Shown: positions 47,774-58,600 of the stretch, piece by piece
How the letters are laid out: the number at the start of each line of letters is the position of its first letter
Position numbering within the stretch: position 1 is the first letter of the stretch
Assembly (NCBI GenBank): GCA_950097015.1
Contig: CATNEN010000024.1
Location: forward strand, 5,019,501-5,083,500
DNA from: Macrostomum hystrix
Taxonomy: Eukaryota > Platyhelminthes > Macrostomidae
DNA length: 64,000 nucleotides
Direction of reading: 5' to 3'
Notes under the pieces: generated by a model
Told to the model about the DNA's origin: nothing
The model's database searches: none
Seen by the model: only the letters and a program-made list of their open reading frames with translations
Program-made: the position numbers and the translations under genes

Positions 47774-47961
47774 TGCTTCTCCGCTGCTCTGAGGGCCAGT
47801 GCCATGCTGACAAGAAATGAGAGTTACAGTCAAAAAATATTTTTTCTTCTAATCGCAATGCTTCAAACGTAATAATTTTTATTTGAAAATTTATGCTCTG
47901 AAATTATTCGTGTTCTTTAGTGACCAAATGGGATTCTCACTGAATGCTAATGATCGTCTGA

Positions 47962-47967
47962 AATAAA
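47962..47967 (+). promoter_or_regulatory. polyadenylation signal, TEP-A
   Basis: AATAAA about 190 bp after the TEP-A stop codon, in AT-rich 3' flank. Confidence 0.5.
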
Positions 47968-48245
47968 CAAAACTATTATTTAATTTCCATTACTATATAA
48001 TGTTACTTGATTTTCTTTATTTTTTTGCTTCATTTGCCGATCGAAATAACATTTGCATGAATATTTTTTATAGAGAAGTAGTTAGAGCGGACATGTAGCT
48101 TGTACATAACTTTGAAAATATTATTGTTGACTATGTTAAAAATAGTATGCGAAGCAAACTCTCTATTGGCTGTGTAGTGTCTAGGTTGTTGTGTAATTAG
48201 TATTTCATTGTGTTAATGTGTTCTTTATTAGGAACCATGTTTTCT

Positions 48246-48420
48246 ATTGGGTACTGTGCAGTTCATTAGGTACTGTGCAGTTCATTGGGTACTGTGCAGT
48301 TCATTGGGTACTGTGCAGTTCATTGGGTACTGTGCAGTTCATTGGGTACTGTGCAGTTCATTGGGTACTGTGCAGTTCATTGGGTACTGTGCAGTTCATT
48401 GGGTACTGTGCAGTTCATTC
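48246..48420. repeat. 19-bp tandem repeat in the spacer
   Basis: About nine units of GTACTGTGCAGTTCATTGG between the two TEP genes. Confidence 0.92.
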
Positions 48421-48511
48421 TTACTCCATAGTTTATTGTATATACTGTATATTTCCCGAATGTGCTGGCAGATGTCAGCCGCGCACAAAGACCTCATCAT
48501 CAGCGCAGATG

Positions 48512-48981
48512 TCAGCCGCGCACAAAGACCTTATCATCAAGGCCAATTAATCCAGCAGTGATCTGAGCCATGAAGAATTTGCACAGCCAATTCAGCTTGT
48601 AGAAAATGGCAGAATGGCAGCCAGCAACGGAGCACCTTTCTGGGTTGCAGTTGCAGTTGCAGTCATTGCTACAACTCGCTCTGATTGGCAGCCCATAGCG
48701 ACCGTACGCAGCAGTAGCACTGGCTGCTGAATTGTACACCAAAGTACTGGAAGTAGAACAGAGAGCAGATGCGGCTGGATAATTCCAGCGAATTGACTGT
48801 GGTTGCCAGGGTGCCATCGCCGCTCACTGGGTAGCTCTCGATTATCGTCAGTCCGTCCAGATCTCTGCGCATCGTGTCGTTGTAGCAGCCGGCGTAGCTG
48901 AAGCTGAGCTGAGCATTTGAGAAGCAGCAGAAGCAGCAGGGAGACTACAATGGGCTTCATTATTCGCTGAAATCCTGACAT
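48512..48981 (-). pseudogene. broken WSC-like secreted protein gene
   Basis: On the minus strand three frames in succession give one plausible protein. First comes a signal peptide (MKPIVVSLLLLLLLKCSAQ, ATG at 48960, or a longer start at 48981). One base further on in phase is a WSC-like part (YAGCYNDTMRRDL, then FQYFGVQFSSQCYC). Another base on follows the end of such a domain (CSNDCNCNCNPERCSVAGC). WSC domains bind carbohydrate in secreted or surface proteins. Two single-base shifts are needed, so it is a pseudogene unless sequencing errors or unrecognised introns explain them. The family call rests on the Y-x-GCY-x-D, YFGVQ and CYC pattern. Confidence 0.5.
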
Positions 48982-49486
48982 CTTGGCTTCTTCCTAAGAT
49001 TTCTGCCCCTAGCAGAGCACTAATCCACTTTTAAGTTTTCCCCTCTTCTGTCCACAGAAAACTGGTTCAAGCTGGTTTCGTGTCTCCTCTAGAATGACAA
49101 TAGTCCAGGTTGAGAAAATATGAGAAAGGCAAGAGAGAGAGAGAAGAGAAGGGCAAGCGCCCGCGGTTGCCAAACTCACACTTGGAATAATTCATAGGCT
49201 TCTGCCAACATAGAATCAGCCGCCCGACATTTAGAGTCTCTTATAAAAGTGGATGCAGAAAAGAAATTACTAGTCTTTTACTTGAATGCTGGCCTGCTGG
49301 CATATCCCAGAATCTGGACAGGTAGTGACAGATAAAAACCGATGGACAACTGAATTCTAGAGTACAAAATCGGTGAAAAACGCATTAAAAAAATGGTCGA
49401 AAAGTCGAAGCAATTCAGTACGTTTGATTTGATTTCTGGCCACTGGTGCATTTGATAAAAACTACTAATCAAATCGATTGTATTTT
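48982..49486. other. spacer, no feature seen
   Basis: Sequence between the WSC-like remnant and the TEP-B 3' end. Possible 5' flank of the remnant; a purine-rich GAGAGA tract lies at about 49130-49150. Confidence 0.4.
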
Positions 49487-49492
49487 TTTATT
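49487..49492 (-). promoter_or_regulatory. polyadenylation signal, TEP-B
   Basis: On the minus strand AATAAA lies about 180 bp after the TEP-B stop codon, a spacing similar to TEP-A. Confidence 0.45.
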
Positions 49493-49669
49493 AACGACAG
49501 CATTTTAAACATTGTCCTTTATGCAGCCGATATTGAGCTCCGATCTTTAAAAAGTGCAACTGAGTCCCAATTGCTCACTGCTCACCAATACGCGAAGCTG
49601 AGAGCAGAAAATGGGTGCGACAAGCGATCCAGATTCAGTCTGACACGACCGGGCAATTCAGCCAATTGG

Positions 49670-52600
49670 CTACGAACAGCCAGGGCAGTCCTGGCAGGCC
49701 TGACAGCGGCTGACCGACTGCAGCTCCGGGTCCAGGTAGAACAGCGTGTTGACCAGCTCTGATGGGATGGCAGGTGCGAAGGTGAGGCGAGCGATGGCAC
49801 AGAAGGTGAGAGATGGCAAAGAAGGTGAGGGATGGCACAGCAGGTGAGGGATGGCACAGCAGGTGAGGGATGGCACAGCAGGTGAGGGATGGCACAGCAG
49901 GTGAGGGATGGCACAGCAGGTGAGGGATGGCACAGCAGGTGAGGGATGGCACAGCAGGTGAGGGATGGCACAGCAGGTGAGGGATGGCAAAGAAGGTGAG
50001 GGATGGCACAGCAGGTGAGGGATGGCACAGCAGGTGAGGGATGGCACAGCAGGTGAGGGATGGCACAGCAGGTGAGGGATGGCACAGCAGGTGAGGGATG
50101 GCACAGCAGGTGAGGGATGGCAAAGAAGGTGAGGGATGGCACAGCAGGTGAGGGATGGCACAGCAGGTGAGGGATGACACAGCAGGTGAGGGATGGCACA
50201 GCAGGTGAGGGATGGCACAGCAGGTGAGGGATGACACAGCAGGTGAGGGATGACACAGCAGGTGAGGGATGGCACAGCAGGTGAGGGATGGCACAGCAGG
50301 TGAGGGATGGCACAGCAGGGGAGGGATGGCACAGCAGGTGAGGGATGGCACAGCAGGGGAGGGATGGCACAGCAGGTGAGGGATGGCACAGCAGGTGAGG
50401 GATGGCACAGCAGGTGAGGGATGACACAGCAGGTGAGGGATGGCACAGCAGGTGAGGGATGGCACAGCAGGTGAGGGATGGCACAGCAGGTGAGGGATGG
50501 CACAGCAGGGGAGGGATGGCACAGCAGGTGAGGCATGGTAGACCAATCAGCTCACCTGGCTGGTAGTACTTTTGCAGAGTGATCTTCTGCGGCTGCACAT
50601 TCAGCACTGGAATGTCACGTCTCCAGGCGGAGGTCACGCAGACCTCATTATCCGTTAGCTGGAAGGATCATGAATCGGCTGTGTTGGTATTTGAAGAGTC
50701 AGAAAGCAATGCTCGATTCAACTCACCTCGTTGAAGTAGAAGACGAGCTCTTGCGGTCCAGCTTCCACGAGCTGCAGGCCGGAGGCTCCGCCGACTCCCG
50801 TGAAGTCCTCGGGCGCGAAGCCGCTGGGACTGCCGATTCGCAGGATGTACATGCCAGCAGGTCCGGAGGCGCGGACGCACACGCTGAAGGCGAAGGCGGC
50901 TCCGTTCGAGACCTTCGGAGCAGCGCCGAGTCGAAGGCCGAGCCCGGACGCCTCGGTCCAGTTGGCGACGAGCTGGCGGTCCTGCGGGTCGCGCAGGTTG
51001 AACTGCCAAGCGACGGTGGCCAGCACGAGGCCGCTGCCGTTGGCGCTGACGTTGACGGAAGAGAAGCCATTGGCGGCGTCTCCGCGAGCGAGCAGACGAC
51101 GGCGAAGGACTCGACGATCGGCAGGCTCGATGCCGACGACGATCGGTTTGGAGCCAGTGGCGGAGGTCGGGATGTGGACTGTGGCGCGGGTTCGCGAAGA
51201 CGCTCCCGTGGCTTCAGCGAAGGCGGCGATGGCGCGGATGCCGACCACGGTGCTCTGCGTGTTGGAGAAGCCGCCGCTGCTGGTCTGTCGGCCAGTCAGC
51301 CAGCGGAGTGCCGGCAGTGCGGCCTCGGTGGCAGCTTCGGGCCGCTCGTGAGCCAACATTGCCGCAAGCACTCCGTAGGCGGTGACCTCTTCGGAGGGCT
51401 GACGGGAATCCTGCATGGTCAGATTAAATATTCGAAAAAACTAGTTTTCCTATCCTTATAGCTATTTATAGTTGCTATTCTTGGCCATAGATCCAGAAAA
51501 TCGATGCCTCACCCTCGAAATCCAATACGGGGACATATTTTCGACCTTCCAGTACTTCAAGTCATCTTCAGTCTCAGCTCGCTCATTGAAGGCCGCGAAG
51601 ATGCTGTTGGCAAGGCTGACAGAAATGCCGCTGTTGAAGCCTGAGCGCCGGACATGGAGCAGAAAGTAGGCGGATAGCGCGAGGTCGCGGGTGTCGAAGT
51701 CTGCACGCCGCGAGCTGAACTCCACGTTAAAGAGGTGGACGCAGCGGCTTAGCGCGTCAGAGAGAGACTGCAACTGCTGATCGACTTTTTCAAAGCCTGG
51801 CAGCTTCGTGACCGCTTCTCGGACGTCGACAAGCGCGGCGCAGATAAAGGCGGACATGCCGAGTGGCGCTTTGCCAGATTCACCTTGAAGGCCGCTATCC
51901 AGCAGTCGGGCGCCCTCCGGCTCCGTGAATCGGCCAGACGCGTCCTGGCGGCTCAGCAGGAACTTCAACGAGCTGCCAGTCACCGCGGCCGGATCAACCG
52001 CGATGAACTCGGCTGCCTGGGCGTAGGAGCTCAGCACGAAGGCGGTCAGCCAGACGCTGCCGTCCGAGTCGGAGTTGCCGAAGGCGCTGTACGAGCCGTC
52101 GTCTCGGCGGAAGGTCAGCTCTCGCTGGTAGCCAGTCCGCATGGCGTCCATCGCCTTCTGGCGAAGCTGGGCGGTGCCGGCGTCGCCTAGGTCCGAGCGC
52201 AGGTAGCGGTAGATGGCGATCGCGGGCGCGAAGTCGACCATGTTCTGCTCGCCGCATCCGTGCGGCGTCCTTACCAGACCGCCTATGCCGTCCATGGCAG
52301 GTCCGAGGACGTCACCGACGACCGCCACTGACAGCAGCTGGGAGCCGGGCACCAGGGTCGAGCCGTCCGCCTGCGTGGCCTTCGGCCAGTCGATCTTCAG
52401 CTCGGCGTTGCGAGCTTCCGCCTCGTCGACAGAAGATTTGCTACCGACGGAGCCGCGAAGGCTGAGCAGAGCGGTGCGGGCGCGTTGAACAGTGCGGCCC
52501 TCAGGAAGCACCGGCAGTGTCCTGATCACTTCGTCCACCTCGACGCGACCGTCGGGCCAGGTGGCTCTGATTGATTGAAATTGTGTCTTCGATAGCTTCC

Positions 52601-55600
52601 AAGACTCTGCTGAGTTGAGCATGAACTCAAATCCCGCCTGGACTCCACAGATCCAGCCCTCCTGCCTTCTCACCTGGCTCGCACAGTCACTGCGGCCGCC
52701 TCGGCCACTCGCTTCGAACGGAGGCTGAAGACCCCCAGACCTACGCCGTTGGCCTCGACGTTGACCTCGACGCTGTTGGCGGGCGCCGTCGACTGTCCGC
52801 TCGTTAGCGCCGTCAGCTCGAAGTCCTCCTGGTCAAGCGTCAGCGTGACGGTAGCTGTCAGACCGCTGGCGGAGTCATAGTTGAACAGCAGCAGCCGCAG
52901 CAGCAGTGACTCGCCGCGGATCATCGAGTGCGGCAGTGTCGGCTGCACGAAGAAGCTCTTGAAGGTGGTCACCTGGAATGGACGCTGCACAGTCTGGATG
53001 GCGCGCTTGCTCGAGACACCGAAGGCCGTAACGTCCCAGCTGGTGATCGTGTCCGGCAGTCGCAGGACCTCGCTGGCTCGTCCGGAGGCGCTGCGGATGG
53101 TGGGGTGACGGAGTTCAGAGACTGTGGTCTCAAATTCGAGTCGGTCGGAGGGCTTACTCAGTCTCAACCATTGTCCACAGCATTGTCTCAGGGAAGTATG
53201 ACCTCGTCTGAGACTTCTCCGGTTGCTTCGGGGGCGTTTCTCGGGTGTCAACAGCCGGTGGCGGTTGTGGTTGCGGCGCGGCTGCCAGCAGCAGTCCCAC
53301 GTTCTCTTCAAATAATGGAAAGTCTGGCTTCCACCTTGGACAGGACAGGCCATTGTCTGAAATAGTATTTTAGTTTCATTGTTTGAGTTTATAGTTTACT
53401 TTGAATCAGCACATGGACTACCAGGAGAAGAAGAACGGGAAATGTTTTTATAAGAAAAATATAAAAAATGCTTTTTTTACCGTTTCTGCACAGATTTTGT
53501 GACTGTGTATGATTGAATAAAGGCCTATTCTTTGTTATTTGTTTTCTGCCTCATAGCAGAAAATTCTTCCATGGTTCTTCTCTCCGTGACCCATCGCTTG
53601 CCTAAGCACTACCCCGTGCCATCGGTCAGTGGGACACTTTTCAGTGACATTCAGTGACTTTACCTTCGTTATAGAATCCATCGGTTAGTAGCTGCAGTCC
53701 GATGTGCTGAAAGGTGTGGTAGATTAAGGCTCAGGTTTGGCATTTAGCATTTTTGTATTGACTCATTGAAGGTAGTCAAGTAAGTGCTACCTGCAGTATG
53801 TTGCTGGTCGAGTAGGACTGCAGTCGGCAACTTCTGCCGAAGTCCTGATGCATGAAGCGTGGAAGATCGCCAGCTTTGAGCTTGTCGGCCACGGTGGACT
53901 CCAGGAGGTCCTGGCCGGTGCGGATGAGGTTGACGCTTGCGTCGATGCCAGTCAGGAAGACAAAGCTGTGCGGCTCGCCGCTGACGTCGATGCTGGCGCC
54001 AGCCTGCGGCTCCGCGGTGTCGTTGGTCAGGTTGCTGCTAAGCTTCAGCTGCGGGCGGAGGCCGGAGGCGATTGGATCGGTGAGAACTCACGATCTGAGC
54101 ACTGGTGTGTCTTGTGCAACTCAAGCAGTAGATGCAGTGAGCACATGAGCAGCAGTGGATGCAGTGAGCACATGAGCAGCAGTGGATGCAGTGAGCACAT
54201 GAGAAGCAGTGGATGCAGTGAGCACATGAGAAGCAGTGGATGCAGTGAGCACATGAGCAGCAGCGGATGCAGTGAGCACATGAGAAGCAGTGGATGCAGT
54301 GAGCACATGAGAAGCAGTGGATGCAGTGAGCACATGAGAAGCAGTGGATGCAGTGAGCACATGGGAAGCAGTGGATGCAGTGAGCACTTGAGAAGCAGCG
54401 GATGCAGTGAGCACATGAGAAGCAGCGGATGCAGTGAGCACATGAGAAGCAGTGGATGCAGTGAGCACATGGGAAGCAGTGGATGCAGTGAGCACATGAG
54501 CAGCAGCGGATGCAGTGAGCACATGAGAAGCAGTGGATGCAGTGAGCACATGAGAAGCAGTGGATGCAGTGAGCACATGAGAAGCAGTGGATGCAGTGAG
54601 CACATGGGAAGCAGTGGATGCAGTGAGCACTTGAGAAGCAGCGGATGCAGTGAGCACATGAGAAGCAGCGGATGCAGTGAGCACATGAGAAGCAGTGGAT
54701 GCAGTGAGCACATGGGAAGCAGTGGATGCAGTGAGCACTTGAGAAGCAGCGGATGCAGTGAGCACATGAGAAGCAGCGGATGCAGTGAGCACATGAGAAG
54801 CAGCGGATGCAGTGAGCACATGAGAAGCAGCGGATGCAGTGAGCACATGAGAAGCAGCGGATGCAGTGAGCACATGGGAAGCAGCGGATGCAGTGAGCAC
54901 ATGAGAAGCAGCGGATGCAGTGAGCACATGAGAAGCAGCGGATGCAGGGAGCACATGGGAAGCAGCGGATGCAGTGAGCACATGAGCAGCAGCGGATGCA
55001 GTGAGCACATGGGAAGCAGCGGATGCAGTGAGCACATGAGCAGCAGCGGATGCAGTGATCACATGAGAAGCAGCGGATGCAGTGAGCACATGAGCAGCAG
55101 CGGATGCAGTGAGCACATGGGAAGCAGCGGATGCAGTGAGCACATGAGCAGCAGCGGATGCAGTGATCACATGAGAAGCAGCGGATGCAGTGAGCACATG
55201 AGAAGCAGCGGATGCAGTGAGCACATGAGAAGCAGCGGATGCAGTGAGCACATGAGAAGCAGTGGATGCAGTGAGCACATGAGAAGCAGCGGATGCAGTG
55301 AGCACATGAGCAGCAGCGGATGCAGTGAGCACATGAGAAGCAGCGGATGCAGTGAGCACATGAGCAGCAGCGGATGCAGTGAGCACATGAGAAGCAGCGG
55401 ATGCAGTGAGCACATGAGAAGCAGCGGATGCAGTGAGCACATGAGAAGCAGTGGATGCAGTGAGCACATGAGAAGCAGCGGATGCAGTGAGCACATGAGC
55501 AGCAGCGGATGCAGTGAGCACATGAGAAGCAGCGGATGCAGTGAGCACATGGGAAGCAGCGGATGCAGTGAGCACATGAGCAGCAGCGGATGCAGTGAGC

Positions 55601-58600
55601 ACATGAGCAGCAGTGGATGCAGTGAGCACATGAGAAGCAGTGGATGCAGTGAGCACATGAGCAGCAGTGAATGCAGTGAGCACATGAGAAGCAGTGGATG
55701 CAGTGAGCACATGAGAAGCAGTGGATGCAGTGAGCACATGAGCAGCAGCGGATGCAGTGAGCACATGAGAAGCAGCGGATGCAGTGAGCACATGAGAAGC
55801 AGCGGATGCAGTGAGCACATGAGAAGCAGTGGATGCAGTGAGCACATGAGAAGCAGCGGATGCAGTGAGCACATGAGCAGCAGTGGATGCAGTGAGCACA
55901 TGAGAAGCAGCGGATGCAGTGAGCACATGGGAAGCAGCGGATGCAGTGAGCACATGAGCAGCAGCGGATGCAGTGAGCACATGAGCAGCAGTGGATGCAG
56001 TGAGCACATGAGAAGCAGTGGATGCAGTGAGCACATGAGCAGCAGTGAATGCAGTGAGCACATGAGAAGCAGTGGATGCAGTGAGCACATGAGAAGCAGT
56101 GGATGCAGTGAGCACATGAGCAGCAGTGGATGCAGTGAGCACATGAGCAGCAGTGAATGCAGTGAGCACATGAGAAGCAGTGGATGCAGTGAGCACATGA
56201 GAAGCAGTGGATGCAGTGAGCACATGAGCAGCAGTGAATGCAGTGAGCACATGAGCAGCAGTGGATGCAGTGAGCACATGAGAAGCAGCGGATGCAGTGA
56301 GCACATGAGAAGCAGTGGATGCAGTGAGCACATGAGCAGCAGTGAATGCAGTGAGCACATGAGAAGCAGTGGATGCAGTGAGCACATGGGAAGCAGTGAA
56401 TGCAGTGAGCACACAAGAAGCTGCTCACCTTCCCGCTGACACTGGGCAGCGAGTGCTCAGCGTAGGAGGCCACGATCTCTCCGCTGTCCGCGATGCCGAA
56501 GGTGACAGCTGAGAAGCTGCGGATGAAGTCCTGAATGTGCTCAGCGCTGAGTAGCACGGATGTGTGTTCCTGGCTGTCCAGCTTGCTCCAGTTGCGGATC
56601 TGGTCCTGCGACACGATCTGCGGGGGGTTGGGCGACTGCACGTGGAGACAGCGCAATCTTTGGAGTGAGAGACATGACTGGAGTGACAGGCATGACTGGA
56701 GTGACAGGCATGACTGGAGTGACAGGTATGACTGGAGTGACAGGCATGACTGGAGTGACAGGCATGACTGGAGTGACAGGCATGACTGGAGTGACAGGCA
56801 TGACTGCAGTGACAGGCATGACTGCAGTGACAGGCATGACTGGAGTGACAGGCATGACTGGAGTGACAGGCATGACTGGAGTGACAGGATGAAGTGAATC
56901 CAAATACAAGGTTTATTCGGTAATTACCACAGAAAAGGCCACCTTGATGCCTCTAGACTGTCTAGTGTCCACCTGCAGGAATTAAATTATTTATTTTTTT
57001 TGTTGTTGCTTGGACTTTTAGATATTTTATCTTTTCTACTCGTAGATGCCCGAATAAGGAAATGGCGAAATTCTCGCATAGTTCTCACCCGAATTCCGTT
57101 ATTCTCTGACTGTAGGCCGGTTGTGACAAAGGCGTTAGTAACTGCCATGAATGGAACAACACTGACTGATGCCTCGGAACCAACTGAGTCCAACAATTTT
57201 GCCTGCGGGTGAGTGATTTCATCTCATTTATCTGCTGCGACTTTCTTATCTTTTGTTTTATTTGTTTGTGAGTGTGTGCTCAGGAGTCAGCGGAATTGGC
57301 AGAATTGCCTCCTCGCTGGCTGCGGGTCTGGTGTCACCAAATGTGTGGCACCATCCCCAGTCCACGGACTGAACAGCTGCTGTACACAGCCTTTGGAAGC
57401 GGCGCTGGCTGTACCACTGGCTGCACATGTGGCCCAACAATTTCTATCTATTTTTTCTCTACGGTCAAGAACCTTGAACGTGATGACATCGAAGTCCGCA
57501 TAGTCGGGCACAGTGACCAGCAGGCTTTGCTCGGCACCGCTGGTTGACTGGTTGAGGCTGCCGTTGAACAGCTCCAGACTGCGCGGCTTGTTGTGCTGCT
57601 TGAACTCCATCCAGAGCCGGACGTCGGCTGGTGGACCGCTGGTGATCGCAGCACCGTTGGGTCGCTGGACCAGCAGCTGCGGGCGAAGCGGTTGAGAGAG
57701 GCAGGATTGTAGGATTGTAGGATTTTAGGATTGTGGGATTGAGGGATTGTAGTACTGGATTATTGTACGATTGAATGATATTGCAGGATAGTAGGATTTC
57801 AGGATGTTATGATTGCAGGATGGTAGGATTTCAGGATGTTAGGATTGCAGGATGGTATAGGATTGCAGGATGGTAGGATTGCAGGATTAGGATTGCAGGA
57901 TGGTAGGATATCAGGATGGTAGGATATCAGGATGGTAGGATTGCAGGATGGTAGGATTGAAGTATTGTGGGATTTGAGGATTCTGGTTTCGTAGAAAACA
58001 GTTTAGCAATAAATGCCACATATTTATAAGCAGCTGACCTTGACAGGCAGCTGTATGCCGGGCAGGAAGAACAGAACGCCGGGAAGTTCCACTGTAATTC
58101 TGTGCCTGACTTCGTAGATCTTAAACGCGGCCTCAGCATTCTTCACAATGCCTACAAGTTAAGCAGTAATGAGTCAATCTTGTGAACTCAACAGTGACGA
58201 TTTAAAGATTGACTTGTAGAGTCAAGTTAAATCGAGCACCAACCTTCTTGACATAAGTAATAAGTAATTTGATCAGCTCACCGCTAAACTTCTCCGCGAA
58301 TCGAACCTCCACCTTCGCATCGTAGGTATCGCCCGCATTGAAGTTGAACTGTGTCTGATTGGCCCTCTGTGCTAGAACTGCTCGCCACTCGTCCATTGGG
58401 AAGGTGAAGACCACTCGGTCGCGACTCATCTCGATGTTGAAGCGCTTCAGCACACTGCTCTTATCGCCGCACCAATGACACGAATTTTTGAGTTCAATGT
58501 TCGCCTGCAGCAGGCCGTGCACCGACTGCCTGTAGGTATACCTCACAGCCACCGTCACGTTGAACCCGGCGTCGTCCACGTGAACAAAGTCCGGCGTCGT

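Noticed and set aside
54038-56656. Open frames of up to 872 codons with CAHCIHC-type and MRSSGCSEH-type repeats on both strands
   Set aside because: They are produced by a 27-bp array inside an intron that is spliced out in both TEP models; several frames are open at once, as expected from a period divisible by three.
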